From contig NZ_JAATEN010000017.1 in assembly GCF_012034935.1 (NCBI RefSeq), positions 62,001 to 126,000 on the forward strand: DNA of 64,000 nt. Reading direction: 5' to 3'. This document shows, piece after piece, positions 35,916 through 48,207 of the stretch. Each line of letters opens with the position of its first letter. Within the stretch, counting starts at the first letter, position 1. The notes beneath the pieces are model-generated. The model was given only the letters and a program-made list of their open reading frames with translations, ran no database searches and was not told the origin of the DNA. The DNA is from Streptomyces zingiberis (GTDB lineage: Bacteria; Actinomycetota; Actinomycetes; Streptomycetales; Streptomycetaceae). The translations under genes and the position numbers were made by a program.

Positions 35916-37496
35916 TCAGCCCTGATGCACCTGGCGCTGCCGGTCCAGCGCGCGGCGCAGGTCCGCGGCCATCGGGTGGTACGGCCCGTAGAGCCGTTCG
36001 ACGTCCCCGAGCAGGCGCGACTGCGTCTCGTGCGCCTCGCGGTAGGCGCCGACGGCGTGCAGCAGGGTGCCGATGCGCGCCCGGATCTCCAGCGGGACGG
36101 CGGGGCCGGCCGCGGTGTCCCGCTCGAAGGCGGGCAGCAGGGCGCGGTACTCGGCGATGGCGGCGGTCGCCTCCCCGATCTGCTCCAGGCACTGCGCGGC
36201 CTCGTAGCGGAACTGCAACGCCTCCCGGAACGCGCCGGGCCCGGGTTCGGCGGAGGTCTCGGCGGCCAGCCGGCGCAGTTCGGGCAGGGCGCGCCGGTAC
36301 TGGCCGTCGTCGAGGAGCGTCGCGGCGTACTGCTTGCGCAGGCTGCGGACGACGGCCGACTGCTCGCCGTGGTGTTCGGCCGCGACGGGCAGGACGGAGC
36401 CGAGGACGTCCACGGCCTGGGTGAGCCGGCCCGCGTCCAGCAGCCGCTTGACCTCCTCGACGGCGTCCGCGACGACCGTCCGGCCGGTGCGGTGCGGCGG
36501 GGTCTCGCCGGGCGCCCGGCGCGGGTCGGGGATGACGGGCGCAGGGACGGACGGGGCGGGCTCCGGGACGGCGGCGGCCCCCTCCGGCCAGGGCGCGTGC
36601 GGGCGGAGGAAGGGACGGGTGGGGTCCAGCGGCCCGGGCGGGCGCGCGTAGGGCGAGGCGGTGGCGGACGAGGGCAGCAGCGGGGCCAGCGCCTGGTACA
36701 CCTCCTGCGCCCCGGCCGGCCGGTGGCGCGGGTCCTTGGCGAGCAGCCGCAGCACCAGCGCCTCCAGCGGCGCGGGCACCTCGGGCCGCAGCTGCCGCAC
36801 GGGCACCGGCGCGTCGTGCAGATGCTGGTGGAGGACGCCGAGGGAGGTGGCCGCCTGGAACGGCACCTGCCCGCTGAGGAGTTCGTGGAGCAGCACCCCG
36901 AGGGCGTAGAGGTCGGTGTACGGGCCGACGGCTCCGCCCATCGCCTGCTCGGGCGCCATGTAGGCGGGGCTGCCGATGGGGGAGCCGGTGTGGGTGAGGC
37001 GGGTGGTGTCGGTGTCGACGGCGGCGGCGATGCCGAGATCCAGCACGCTGAGGGTGCCGTCCTGGCGGATCATCACGTTCCGCGGTTTGAGGTCGCGGTG
37101 GACGACGGGCGCGGCGTGCACCGCGGCCAGCACCGCGCAGAGCTGCGCCGCCACCGCCACGGCCCAGGGCCAGGGGTAGGGGTCGTGCTCGGCGAGGTGG
37201 TCCGCGAGGTCGGCGCCCTCGATGTGCTGCATCACGAGGTAGAGGTCGTCGCCGTCGCTGCCCGCGTCGTGCACGGTGACCAGGCCGGGGTGGTCCACGC
37301 GGGCGGTGACCCGGCACTCGCGCAGGAAGCGGCGGCGCAGTTCCTCCGTCTCGGCCGCCATGCGGTCCGGGCGGAGCAGCTTGACCGCGATCCGCCGGTC
37401 CAGCCGGCGGTCGTAGCCCATCCACACCTGGCCCATGCCGCCCTGGCCGAGGAGCGCGGAGAGTTCGTACCGCTCGGCGATCACCCGGCCGTTCAC
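35916..37496 (-). CDS. Hanks-type serine/threonine protein kinase
   Basis: The 526-residue kinase has the P-loop LLGQGGMGQVW, the VAIK-type lysine K39 in RIAVKLL, catalytic loop VVHRDLKPRNV, and the metal-binding motif VLDLGIA (DLG rather than DFG). The activation segment ends SPAYMAPEQ. After residue about 280 comes a Pro-rich linker and then a helical, TPR-like region (RLTQAVDVLGSVLPVAAEHHGEQSAVVRSLRKQYAATLLDDGQYRRALPELRRLAAE...). No transmembrane helix or PASTA repeats are seen, so it is a cytosolic kinase. Its ATG overlaps the stop of the membrane-protein gene upstream (ATGA, 37493-37496). Confidence 0.92.
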   Translation of the reverse strand: MNGRVIAERYELSALLGQGGMGQVWMGYDRRLDRRIAVKLLRPDRMAAETEELRRRFLRECRVTARVDHPGLVTVHDAGSDGDDLYLVMQHIEGADLADHLAEHDPYPWPWAVAVAAQLCAVLAAVHAAPVVHRDLKPRNVMIRQDGTLSVLDLGIAAAVDTDTTRLTHTGSPIGSPAYMAPEQAMGGAVGPYTDLYALGVLLHELLSGQVPFQAATSLGVLHQHLHDAPVPVRQLRPEVPAPLEALVLRLLAKDPRHRPAGAQEVYQALAPLLPSSATASPYARPPGPLDPTRPFLRPHAPWPEGAAAVPEPAPSVPAPVIPDPRRAPGETPPHRTGRTVVADAVEEVKRLLDAGRLTQAVDVLGSVLPVAAEHHGEQSAVVRSLRKQYAATLLDDGQYRRALPELRRLAAETSAEPGPGAFREALQFRYEAAQCLEQIGEATAAIAEYRALLPAFERDTAAGPAVPLEIRARIGTLLHAVGAYREAHETQSRLLGDVERLYGPYHPMAADLRRALDRQRQVHQG

Positions 37497-38251
37497 CGGC
37501 GGCCGCCCCCGTCCTCACCGGCGCCGCCGCCCTCTTCCTTGCGGAGGAGGTCGCTGAGCTCGTCCAGCTCGGCGCGGACGCGGTCGATGCGCCGGGGCTG
37601 CGGACGGCCCGGGGTGGGCGTGGCCGGGTAGGGCTCGGCGGCCGGGCCGCCTGATCCGGCCGGGCCGCCCTGCGGCGGCGTGCCCGGCGCAGGGCCGGCC
37701 GGCGGGCGCAGGGGGCCGCGGGGCGGCCCGGGCTGCTGTGGGTGTGGCTGCGGCTGTGGCTGTGGCTGTGGGAAGCCGTACGCGGGCATCGTCGGCCCCT
37801 GCGCGGCCCCGGGACCGGCCGTGACCCCGTGGTTCACCGGGCCCGGCGGGTAGGGCCGCGCCGCCGGCATCCCCGGGTGGAAGGACATCGGCCCCGCCCC
37901 GGGCGGCCGTCCGGCCGCGAGTTCCTGATGGTGCCTGATGTCGACCACGAGGTAGTGGGCGGTGACGCCGACGGCCGTCATCAGCAGCAGGACCATGGCG
38001 ACATCCGTCCGGCGGTCCTCCTCCGGCAGCTCGCCGACGACACCGAAGCAGACGGTGCAGAGCACCAGGATGCCGAGGAAGGCGAGCCAGTCCGAGGTCT
38101 TCCGGCGGAGCAGCGCGATCCGCAGCATCGGCACCCACGCCAGCGCCCCGAAGCAGATCAGCGTGAGCGTCACGAACACCACCCGCAGCACGATGACGTT
38201 CCGGTCGGCCGGGGGACGTCGCTGCGGAGGCACGGGAACAGGGCCGTACAT
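37493..38251 (-). CDS. membrane protein translationally coupled to the kinase
   Basis: The 252-residue protein has four hydrophobic segments in the first 125 residues (VIVLRVVFVTLTLICFGALAWVPMLRI, SDWLAFLGILVLCTVCFGVVGEL, VAMVLLLMTAVGVTAHYLVV). A long Pro/Gln/Gly-rich region with PQPQPQPQPHPQQP comes next. A short charged helix ends the protein (RRIDRVRAELDELSDLLRKEEG). ATG at 38251 with AGGAG 5-6 nt upstream. The stop overlaps the kinase start, so it is probably the membrane partner or substrate of that kinase. Confidence 0.82.
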   Translation of the reverse strand: MYGPVPVPPQRRPPADRNVIVLRVVFVTLTLICFGALAWVPMLRIALLRRKTSDWLAFLGILVLCTVCFGVVGELPEEDRRTDVAMVLLLMTAVGVTAHYLVVDIRHHQELAAGRPPGAGPMSFHPGMPAARPYPPGPVNHGVTAGPGAAQGPTMPAYGFPQPQPQPQPHPQQPGPPRGPLRPPAGPAPGTPPQGGPAGSGGPAAEPYPATPTPGRPQPRRIDRVRAELDELSDLLRKEEGGGAGEDGGGRR

Positions 38252-38606
38252 GAATGCTCCTGGGGACGGGTGCCGGACCGGGGCCGGAGATCGGCTCAAA
38301 ACGAGCGTATACGGGGACGCGGACGGGGCGTCATCCGTTGCCGCGTTCGGGCTCACGATCCGGTAAACGACTGCCCGTCGGGGCAGATCACCGCAGCCAC
38401 CCGCCCGGCAAGGTCCGGACATCGGGCGAAAAACCGCCGAACCGGCGCTCGTCACCCGTTTCCCCAGGGGGTGTTACCGCGCGTAAGTCAGTGCCGTCCC
38501 CGCTCTTGACCCGCCGGTAACCCCGGTCCATCCTGAGCCCGACCCGTGGCGGAACGGACAGCCCCGGGCTGCCGGACCGCCCTCCCAACTCTCCGGGGGC
38601 TCCCGC

Positions 38607-40808
<2,202 letters not shown>

Positions 40809-40921
40809 CACCCCGGCGCTCGCGCCCACGCCGCCGCCCCAGGACAGCGGCGCCCCCGGAACGCGGAGGACCATACCGGCCCGCTGCCGGCTCCCGTGAC
40901 GCCCCGTCCCTCCGCCGCCCC

Positions 40922-43900
40922 TCAGGACCCCAGGATCGTCGTCAGGAACTCGCCCGTCCACGCCAGCAGTTCACGGCCGACCAGCGGCTTGCCACCGATG
41001 CGGGCCGTGGCCGGGCGCGGGACCAGCACCTGGTGGGCGGACGGCCTGAGCACCGCGCGCGGGTGGAGCCGCTTCAGCCGCAGCTCCTGCGACTCGCGCA
41101 GCTCCACCGGGGAGAAGCGGACGTTGGAGCCCTGGAGCGTGATGTCGGTGACCCCGCAGGCGCGGGCCAGCAGCCGCAGCCCGGCGACGAGCAGCAGGTT
41201 CTCCACCGGCTCGGGCAGTTTGCCGTAGCGGTCGGTCAGCTCCTCGCGGACGGCGGCGATGTCCCCCTCGGAGTTGGCGGAGGCGATGGCCCGGTACGCC
41301 TGGAGGCGCAGCCGCTCGCCGGGGGCGTAGTCGTGCGGGACGTGGGCGTCCACCGGGAGTTCGATCTTGACCTCCAGCGGCGGCTCCTCCTCCGCGCCGC
41401 CCTCCAGGCCGGCCCGGTAGTCGGCGACGGCCTCGCCGACCATCCGGACGTAGAGGTCGAAGCCGACACCCGCGATGTGCCCGGACTGCTCGCCGCCGAG
41501 GAGGTTGCCCGCGCCGCGGATCTCCAGGTCCTTCATGGCGACGTACATGCCCGCGCCCATCTCGGTGTGCTGGGCGATGGTCGCCAGCCGTTCGTGCGCC
41601 GTCTCCGTCAGCGGCTTCTCCGGCGGGTAGAGGAAGTAGGCGTAGCCGCGCTCGCGCCCCCGGCCCACGCGCCCGCGGAGCTGGTGGAGCTGGGAGAGGC
41701 CGAAGTTGTCGCCCCGCTCCACGATGAGGGTGTTGGCGTTGGAGATGTCGATGCCGGACTCCACGATCGTGGTGGAGACCAGCACGTCGAACTTCTTCTC
41801 CCAGAAGTCCACGACCACCTGTTCCAGCGCGGTCTCCGACATCTGGCCGTGCGCGGTGGCGATCCGCGCCTCGGGCACGGCCTCCCGCAGCCGCGCCGCC
41901 GCCCGGTCGATGGACTCGACCCGGTTGTGGATGTAGAACACCTGGCCCTCGCGGAGCAGTTCGCGGCGGATCGCCGCGGAGATCTGCCGGGTGTCGTACG
42001 GGCCGACGAAGGTGAGGACGGGGTGGCGCTCCTCCGGTGGGGTGGTGATGGTGGACATCTCGCGGATGCCGGTGACCGCCATCTCCAGGGTGCGCGGGAT
42101 GGGCGTGGCGGACATGGTGAGGACGTCGACGTTGGCGCGGAGCTTCTTCAGCTGCTCCTTGTGCTCCACGCCGAAGCGCTGCTCCTCGTCCACCACGACC
42201 AGGCCGAGGTCCTTGAACTTCGTCTCGGACGAGAACAGCCGGTGGGTGCCGATGACGACGTCCACGGAGCCCTCCCGCAACCCCTCCAGCACGGCCTTCG
42301 CCTCGGTGTCGGTCTGGAAGCGGGAGAGCGCCCGCACGATGACGGGGAACTGGGCGTAGCGCTCGGTGAAGGTGTTCATGTGCTGCTGCACCAGCAGGGT
42401 GGTCGGGACCAGCACCGCGACCTGCTTGCCGTCCTGGACGGCCTTGAACGCCGCCCGCACCGCGATCTCCGTCTTGCCGTAGCCCACGTCGCCGCAGATC
42501 AGCCGGTCCATCGGGACCGTCTTCTCCATGTCCTCCTTGACCTCGGCGATGGTGGTGAGCTGGTCCGGGGTCTCCGCGTAGGGGAAGGCGTCCTCCAGCT
42601 CGCGCTGCCAGGGGCTGTCCGGGGCGAAGGAGTGGCCGGGCGCGGCCATCCGCGCCGAGTACAGCCGGATGAGGTCGGCGGCGATCTCCTTGACGGCCTT
42701 CTTGGCGCGGGCCTTGGTCTTCGTCCAGTCGGCGCCGCCGAGCCGGTGCAGGGTGGGGGCCTCGCCGCCGACGTACTTGGTGACCTGCTCCAGCTGGTCG
42801 GTGGGGATGTAGAGGCGGTCACCGGGCTGGCCGCGCTTGGCGGGGGCGTACTCGACGAGCAGGTACTCGCGGGTGGCGCCCTGCACGGTGCGCTGCACCA
42901 TCTCCAGGTAGCGGCCGACGCCGTGCTGCTCGTGGACGATGTAGTCGCCCGCCTCCAGGGTCAGCGGGTCGATCGTCCGGCGGCGGCGGGCGGGCATCCG
43001 GGCGCCGTCCCGGCCGGCGGTCTTCTGGCCGGTGAGATCCGTCTCGGTGAGCACCGCCAGCTTCAGCGCCGGGTCGGTGAAACCGGCTTCGAGGGTGGCG
43101 CAGGAGACCTGGACCACCGACGGGGTGAGCTCCCCCAGGTCCCGCTCCAGCCGGGCCGGGACGCCCTCGCCGCCGAGGACCTCCACCATGCGGGCGGCGG
43201 TGCCGTGGCCCTCGGCGAGGTAGACCGCGCGCCACCCCTCGGCCAGCCGGCCCTTGGTGTCGGCCAGGGCGCGGGCGGTGTCGCCGCGGTAGCTCTCCGC
43301 GGCGCGCATCCCCAGCTTGACCGTGTCGCCGTCGTCCTCCTCGTCGGCCGCGAAGGGGCTGACCGACCACCACGCCATGCCCAGTTCCCGGGCCCGCTCC
43401 CGGACGTCGGCGAGGGAGCGCAGCGAGGCGGCGTCCACGTCGATGGGGGCCTCGCCGGAGTCCGCCATGGCGGTGGCCGCCCAGGACGCCTGGAGGAATT
43501 CCTGGCTGGTGGCGACGAGGTCGGAGGCGCGGGTGCGGACCCGCTCCGGGTCGCAGACGACCGTCATCGCGCCCTCGGGCAGGACGTCGAGCAGCAGTTC
43601 CATCTCGTCGACGAGGGCGGGCGCGAGGGACTCCATGCCCTCCACCGCGATCCCCTCGGCGATCTTGCCGAGCAGCTCCGCCAGCTCCGGATGCGCCCCG
43701 GCGAGCTCCGCGGCACGCCGCCGGACGTCCTCGGTGAGCAGCAGCTCGCGGCAGGGCGGCGCCCACAGACCGTGCTCGGCGACCTCCAGGGACCGCTGGT
43801 CGGCGACCTTGAAGTAGCGGATCTCCTCAACCTCGTCCCCCCAGAACTCCACCCGCAGGGGGTGCTCCTCGGTGGGCGGGAAGACGTCGAGAATGCCGCC

Positions 43901-44458
43901 GCGCACGGCGAAGTCGCCGCGCTTCTCGACCAGCTCGACCCGGGCGTACGCGGCGGCGGCCAGCGCCTCGGTGATCTCCTGGAGATCGGCGCCGCCCCCT
44001 TGCCGCAGGCTCACCGGCGTCAGCTCGCCGAGCCCCTTGACCTGGGGCTGGAGCACGGAGCGCACCGGCGCGACGACCACCTGCACCGGCCCGGCGGCCG
44101 GGTCGTCGGCCGCCGGGTGCGCCAGGCGGCGCAGGACGGCGAGGCGGCGGCCGACGGTGTCGGAGCGGGGGGAGAGCCGCTCGTGCGGCAGGGTCTCCCA
44201 GGAGGGGTACTCCACGACGCCGTCCGGCGGGAGCAGGCAGCGCAGGGTGGCGGCCAGGTCCTCGGCCTCCCGGCCGGTGGCGGTGACGGCCAGCACGGTC
44301 CGCCCGGCCTCCCGGGCCAGCGCGGCCACGGCGAAGGGGCGGGCGGCGGGCGGGCCGACCAGGTCGAGGTGCGGCACGCGGCCGCCCTTCGCGGCCTGGG
44401 CCGCTTCGGCGAGCGCGGGGTCGCGGACGACGGCGTCGAGCAGACCGTGCAGGCTCAT
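40922..44458 (-). CDS. mfd: transcription-repair coupling factor Mfd
   Basis: The 1178-residue ATPase removes RNA polymerase stalled at DNA lesions and recruits UvrA. The UvrB-homology N-terminal part (VEYPSWETLPHERLSPRSDTVGRRLAVLRRL) is present. The RNAP-interacting domain follows (DYIVHEQHGVGRYLEM with YLLVEYA...GDRLYIPTDQL). The RecG-like motor has Walker A GDVGYGKTE, the DEEQ box VVDEEQRFGV, SATPIPRTLEMA, and motif VI QLRGRVGRGRERGYAY. The C-terminal regulatory domain ends near ILGS. The ATG at 44458 gives normal length. An antisense ORF of similar length on the plus strand is a G+C artefact. Confidence 0.97.
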   Translation of the reverse strand: MSLHGLLDAVVRDPALAEAAQAAKGGRVPHLDLVGPPAARPFAVAALAREAGRTVLAVTATGREAEDLAATLRCLLPPDGVVEYPSWETLPHERLSPRSDTVGRRLAVLRRLAHPAADDPAAGPVQVVVAPVRSVLQPQVKGLGELTPVSLRQGGGADLQEITEALAAAAYARVELVEKRGDFAVRGGILDVFPPTEEHPLRVEFWGDEVEEIRYFKVADQRSLEVAEHGLWAPPCRELLLTEDVRRRAAELAGAHPELAELLGKIAEGIAVEGMESLAPALVDEMELLLDVLPEGAMTVVCDPERVRTRASDLVATSQEFLQASWAATAMADSGEAPIDVDAASLRSLADVRERARELGMAWWSVSPFAADEEDDGDTVKLGMRAAESYRGDTARALADTKGRLAEGWRAVYLAEGHGTAARMVEVLGGEGVPARLERDLGELTPSVVQVSCATLEAGFTDPALKLAVLTETDLTGQKTAGRDGARMPARRRRTIDPLTLEAGDYIVHEQHGVGRYLEMVQRTVQGATREYLLVEYAPAKRGQPGDRLYIPTDQLEQVTKYVGGEAPTLHRLGGADWTKTKARAKKAVKEIAADLIRLYSARMAAPGHSFAPDSPWQRELEDAFPYAETPDQLTTIAEVKEDMEKTVPMDRLICGDVGYGKTEIAVRAAFKAVQDGKQVAVLVPTTLLVQQHMNTFTERYAQFPVIVRALSRFQTDTEAKAVLEGLREGSVDVVIGTHRLFSSETKFKDLGLVVVDEEQRFGVEHKEQLKKLRANVDVLTMSATPIPRTLEMAVTGIREMSTITTPPEERHPVLTFVGPYDTRQISAAIRRELLREGQVFYIHNRVESIDRAAARLREAVPEARIATAHGQMSETALEQVVVDFWEKKFDVLVSTTIVESGIDISNANTLIVERGDNFGLSQLHQLRGRVGRGRERGYAYFLYPPEKPLTETAHERLATIAQHTEMGAGMYVAMKDLEIRGAGNLLGGEQSGHIAGVGFDLYVRMVGEAVADYRAGLEGGAEEEPPLEVKIELPVDAHVPHDYAPGERLRLQAYRAIASANSEGDIAAVREELTDRYGKLPEPVENLLLVAGLRLLARACGVTDITLQGSNVRFSPVELRESQELRLKRLHPRAVLRPSAHQVLVPRPATARIGGKPLVGRELLAWTGEFLTTILGS

Positions 44459-44630
44459 GGAGGCTTTCCGTCCCGGGGGTGAGGGCTTGTGGGGGCAACG
44501 CGAGCTGCCCGGCACGTCGCCGCGCGGCCGGCGAGGGCGCACGCGGACGGGCCGGGTGATGCCCTCAGCCTACGTCGCCGCGCCGGCGGCCCCGCCGACA
44601 GACCTGCCGCCCGGCCACCGCTCCCGCCCG

Positions 44631-44690
44631 CGGACGGACGGCGGGCGGACGGACGGCGAACGGACGGCAGGCGGACGGACGGCGGGCGGG
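44631..44690. repeat. GGACGGACGGC tandem repeats in the mfd/ABC gap
   Basis: Four degenerate copies of a roughly 15-bp unit around GGCGGACGGACGGCG lie in the 375-bp gap 44459-44833. No gene is supportable there. Confidence 0.6.
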
Positions 44691-44833
44691 TCCGCCACCG
44701 GTGGATACCGGCCCGGACCCGCCCGCCGGCGGTACCGCGTCCCTCGCCCCGCGTCCCTCGCCCCCTCCGGAGCCCCGCGGGAGCCGGTAGGAGAAGCACG
44801 CATGAGCGAGGGCACGCGGGAGCAGTGGTCCCG

Positions 44834-47398
44834 CTACTCCGTCGCGATGGCGCCCAGGACGTTCATCCGCCCGGCCCGGAACGCCGGGACCAGCGCCGCG
44901 ACCAGCCCCACCAGCGCGGAGCCGAGGAAGACGGTGATGATCGTCGGCCAGGGGATGTCCAGCACGCCCAGCCCCTCCAGCGCCAGGAGCTGCTGGGACG
45001 CCGCACCCCAGGCCATGCCGAGCCCCAGGCCGAGGCCCGCGCCGAAGAGGGCGATGACCACCGACTCCAGCCGGATCATCCGGCGCAGCTGGCGCCGGGA
45101 GAGGCCGATGGCCCGCAGCAGGCCGATCTCCCGGGTCCGCTCGACGACCGACAGGGCGAGGGTGTTCACCACGCCGAGGACGGCCACGATGATCGCCAGC
45201 GCCAGCAGCCCGTAGACCATGTTGAGGAGCTGGCCGATCTGGTCCTGGAGCGTCTGCTTGTAGTCGGCCTGGTCACGGATCTGGTACTGCGGGTAATCCT
45301 TCATCCGCTCCTTGAGCGCTGCGTACGCCTGTTCGGCCTTGCCCTCCTCGGCCTGGGCGAACATCAGGACGTTCGCCGGCATCTCGTCCGCGGGCAGGTA
45401 GCGCTCCACCGTCGCGATGGCGAGGTACATGGCGCCCTGGTCGAGCGAGGTGCCGTCGGTGGTGATCGCGGCCACCGTGAGCCGCGCGGTCTTCCCGCCG
45501 GTGAAGGCGACGGCCACCCGGTCCCCGACCTCGATGCCGTGCTTCTTCGCGTAGGCGGCCGGCACGGACATGGCGTCGCGGCCGTAGGCGGCGGAGAGTT
45601 CCCCGGCGTCCGTCTCGGTCCGCAGATCCTGCGCGTAGGTCGGATCGGCGGCGGCGAGCCGGGTCTTCTCCTTCTTGCCGTCCGGGGCGGTCAGCTCCGC
45701 GTTGACGTTCTTGTAGTCGGTGACATGAGCCAGGTGCGGCGCCGCGTGGACGGCCTTCGCCACCGCCGGGGTCAGCGGCTGGCCCACGTCGGAGGCGATG
45801 ATGAAGTCCGCGCCGACCGTCTTGTCGAGCTGGTCGTTGGCGGAGGCCACCATGGAGGAGCCGACCACCGACAGCGCCGCGACCAGCGCCAGGCCGATCA
45901 TCAGCGCCGCGGCCGTCGCCCCGGTACGGCGCGGGTTGCGCAGCGCGTTCCGCTCCGCCATCCGGCCCACCGGGCCGAAGAACCGCAGCACGACGGCGCT
46001 GATCGCGCGGACCACGAGCCCGGCGAGCAGCGGGCCGATCACCACGAACCCGATCAGGCTGAACACGATGCCCAGGGCGAGGAGCCCGGACCCGTCCCCG
46101 GCCGTCTCCGCGCGGGTGGCGAGCCACAGGCCCGCCGCGCCGGCGGCGGTCAGCAGCAGGCCGAACACGGTGCGCACGGTGCCGGTCCGCCCGTCGGCCG
46201 GGGTGCCGGCGTCGCGCAGCGCGGCCATCGGGGAGACCTTGCCCGCCCGGCGCGCCGGGAGGTAGGCGGCGAGGACGGTGACGACGATGCCGAGGAGGAG
46301 ACCGACCAGCGGCGTGCTCGCCTTGATCGTCAGATCCGAGGTGTCGAGGTTCATCCCCACCGTGCCCATGAGCTGCATCAGGCCGACGGCGATCCCCACG
46401 CCGGCGGCGATGCCGAGCACGGAGCCGACCACGCCCAGCAGCAGCGCCTCGATGAGCACCGAGCGGTTGACCTGCCCGCGGCCCGCGCCGATGGCGCGCA
46501 TCAGGCCGAGTTCCCGGGTCCGCTGGGCGACGAGCATGGAGAAGGTGTTGACGATCAGGAAGATGCCGACCAGGACGGAGATCCCCGCGAAGCCGAGGAG
46601 CGCGTACCGCATGAAGTCCAGGAACTCGCCCACCTCGTCCGCCGCGCTGTCGGCGGCCTCCTTGGCGGTCCGCACCTGGTAGCCACCGCCGAGTTCCGCG
46701 GCGACGGCCTTCTTGAGCTGCGCGTCGCTGGTGCCCTCCGCGGCGGTGAGCATGACGGCGGTGACCTGGTCGGTGGAGCCGAGCAGCTTCTTCTGGGCGG
46801 TGGGGCGGTCGAAGAAGACCAGCGCGGCACCGGGGTTGGTGGCGGTGAACTTCGCGATGCCGCTGATCCGGGCCTCGGTGGTGCCGGTGAAGGAGATGAC
46901 CTTGACGGCGTCCCCGGCGGCCAGCCCGTGCTTGTCGGCGGTGTCGGCGTCGACGACGACCTCGGTCGGCCCGCGGGGGGCCTTGCCCGAGATCAGCTTC
47001 ATCGACTTCTTCTCCTCCGGCCCCCAGTCGCCCGCGATGGTGGGGGCGCCGGTGGTCGGCGACAGGTTCTCGTTCCTGTCGTCGACGAGGGTGATCCGCT
47101 CGTCGTAGACGTCCGACTGCGCGCTCGCCACACCGTCGAGCTTCTCCAGCCGCTGCGCCGTGTCCGCCGGGATGGAGGCCGGCTTCCCGGTCTGCTGGGC
47201 GTCCTCGTTCCGCTCCGCCGTGACGGTGACGTCCGAGGAGGTGGACGCGAAGAGCTTGTCGAAGGTGGTGTTCATCGTGTCGGTGAAGACCAGGGTGCCC
47301 GAGACGAAGGCCACCGACAGCATGACGGCGATGGCGGAGAGCACCATGCGCCCCTTGTGCGCGACGAAGTTGCGCAGGGAGGTTCTGACCACAGTCAT
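44834..47398 (-). CDS. FtsX-like ABC transporter permease (second copy)
   Basis: The 854-residue permease has the same duplicated FtsX plan as the one at 15352-17865. It opens MTVVRTSLRNFVAHKGRMVLSAIAVMLSVAFVSGTLVFTDTMN. The first FtsX block is FAGISVLVGIFLIVNTFSMLVAQRTRELGLMRAIGAGRGQVNRSV and the second is ALAIIVAVLGVVNTLALSVVERTREIGLLRAIGLSRRQLRRMIRLESV. Large extracytoplasmic domains lie between. Its ATG overlaps the stop of the ATPase gene (ATGA at 47395-47398). The extracytoplasmic sequences differ more from the first copy than the membrane parts, suggesting a different substrate. Confidence 0.94.
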   Translation of the reverse strand: MTVVRTSLRNFVAHKGRMVLSAIAVMLSVAFVSGTLVFTDTMNTTFDKLFASTSSDVTVTAERNEDAQQTGKPASIPADTAQRLEKLDGVASAQSDVYDERITLVDDRNENLSPTTGAPTIAGDWGPEEKKSMKLISGKAPRGPTEVVVDADTADKHGLAAGDAVKVISFTGTTEARISGIAKFTATNPGAALVFFDRPTAQKKLLGSTDQVTAVMLTAAEGTSDAQLKKAVAAELGGGYQVRTAKEAADSAADEVGEFLDFMRYALLGFAGISVLVGIFLIVNTFSMLVAQRTRELGLMRAIGAGRGQVNRSVLIEALLLGVVGSVLGIAAGVGIAVGLMQLMGTVGMNLDTSDLTIKASTPLVGLLLGIVVTVLAAYLPARRAGKVSPMAALRDAGTPADGRTGTVRTVFGLLLTAAGAAGLWLATRAETAGDGSGLLALGIVFSLIGFVVIGPLLAGLVVRAISAVVLRFFGPVGRMAERNALRNPRRTGATAAALMIGLALVAALSVVGSSMVASANDQLDKTVGADFIIASDVGQPLTPAVAKAVHAAPHLAHVTDYKNVNAELTAPDGKKEKTRLAAADPTYAQDLRTETDAGELSAAYGRDAMSVPAAYAKKHGIEVGDRVAVAFTGGKTARLTVAAITTDGTSLDQGAMYLAIATVERYLPADEMPANVLMFAQAEEGKAEQAYAALKERMKDYPQYQIRDQADYKQTLQDQIGQLLNMVYGLLALAIIVAVLGVVNTLALSVVERTREIGLLRAIGLSRRQLRRMIRLESVVIALFGAGLGLGLGMAWGAASQQLLALEGLGVLDIPWPTIITVFLGSALVGLVAALVPAFRAGRMNVLGAIATE

Positions 47399-48207
47399 CG
47401 CAGGCCCCCGGGGGCGGTGTGCGCCGCGGTGCCGTCCCCGGACAGGCTGAGCATCCGCTCCAGCACGCGCTCGGCGGTCGGGTCCCGCATGTCGTCGACG
47501 ATCCGGCCGTCGGCGAGGTAGAGCACGCGGTCCGCGTAGGCGGCGGCCACCGGGTCGTGGGTCACCATCACGATGGTCTGCCCCAGCTCGTCCACCGAGC
47601 GGCGGAGGAAGCCCAGCACCTCGGCGCCGGCCCGGGAGTCGAGGTTGCCGGTCGGCTCGTCCCCGAAGATGATCTCCGGCCGGGCGGCCAGCGCGCGGGC
47701 CACGGCGACGCGCTGCTGCTGGCCGCCGGAGAGCTCGGTGGGCCGGTGACGCAGCCGGTCCCGCAGGCCGACGGTGTCCACGACCCGGTCCAGCCAGGGC
47801 TGGTCCGGCTTGCGGCCGGCGATGTCCATGGGCAGCGTGATGTTCTCCAGGGCGTTGAGGGTGGGCAGCAGGTTGAACGCCTGGAAGATGAAGCCGACCC
47901 GGTCCCGCCGGAGCTGGGTGAGCTTCTTGTCCTTGAGCCCGGTGATCTCCGTGTCGCCGAGGCGGATCTCTCCGGAGGTGACGGTGTCCAGGCCGGCGAG
48001 GCAGTGCATCAGGGTCGACTTGCCGGAGCCGGACGGGCCCATGATCGCGGTGAAGCGGCCGCGCTCGATGTCCACGTCCACCTCGTCGAGCGCCATGACG
48101 CGGGTCTCCCCCGCGCCGTACGCCTTCACGACCTTGCGGGCACTCGCGGCCACGGCCGTATGTCCTCCGCTGCCCCCGGTCCTGGGATTCGATACAGCCG
48201 TTGTCAC
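47395..48207 (-). CDS. ABC transporter ATP-binding protein (second copy)
   Basis: The 270-residue ATPase has Walker A GPSGSGKST, FIFQAFNLLPTLNALENITLPMDIAGRKPDQPWLDRVV, signature LSGGQQQR, Walker B IIFGDEPTGNLDSRAGAEVLGF and H-loop VTHDPVAAAYADRVLYLADGRIVDD. Most of this is identical to the ATPase at 14429-15262. The start is the GTG at 48207: GAGGAG lies 5 nt upstream, while the longer frame to 48282 has nothing comparable. It is translationally coupled to the permease. Upstream is a 750-bp region without genes. Confidence 0.94.
   Translation of the reverse strand: MTTAVSNPRTGGSGGHTAVAASARKVVKAYGAGETRVMALDEVDVDIERGRFTAIMGPSGSGKSTLMHCLAGLDTVTSGEIRLGDTEITGLKDKKLTQLRRDRVGFIFQAFNLLPTLNALENITLPMDIAGRKPDQPWLDRVVDTVGLRDRLRHRPTELSGGQQQRVAVARALAARPEIIFGDEPTGNLDSRAGAEVLGFLRRSVDELGQTIVMVTHDPVAAAYADRVLYLADGRIVDDMRDPTAERVLERMLSLSGDGTAAHTAPGGLR

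Noticed and set aside
44489..47521. 1010-codon plus-strand frame opposite the second permease
   Set aside because: Same artefact; the minus-strand frame encodes a complete coupled permease.
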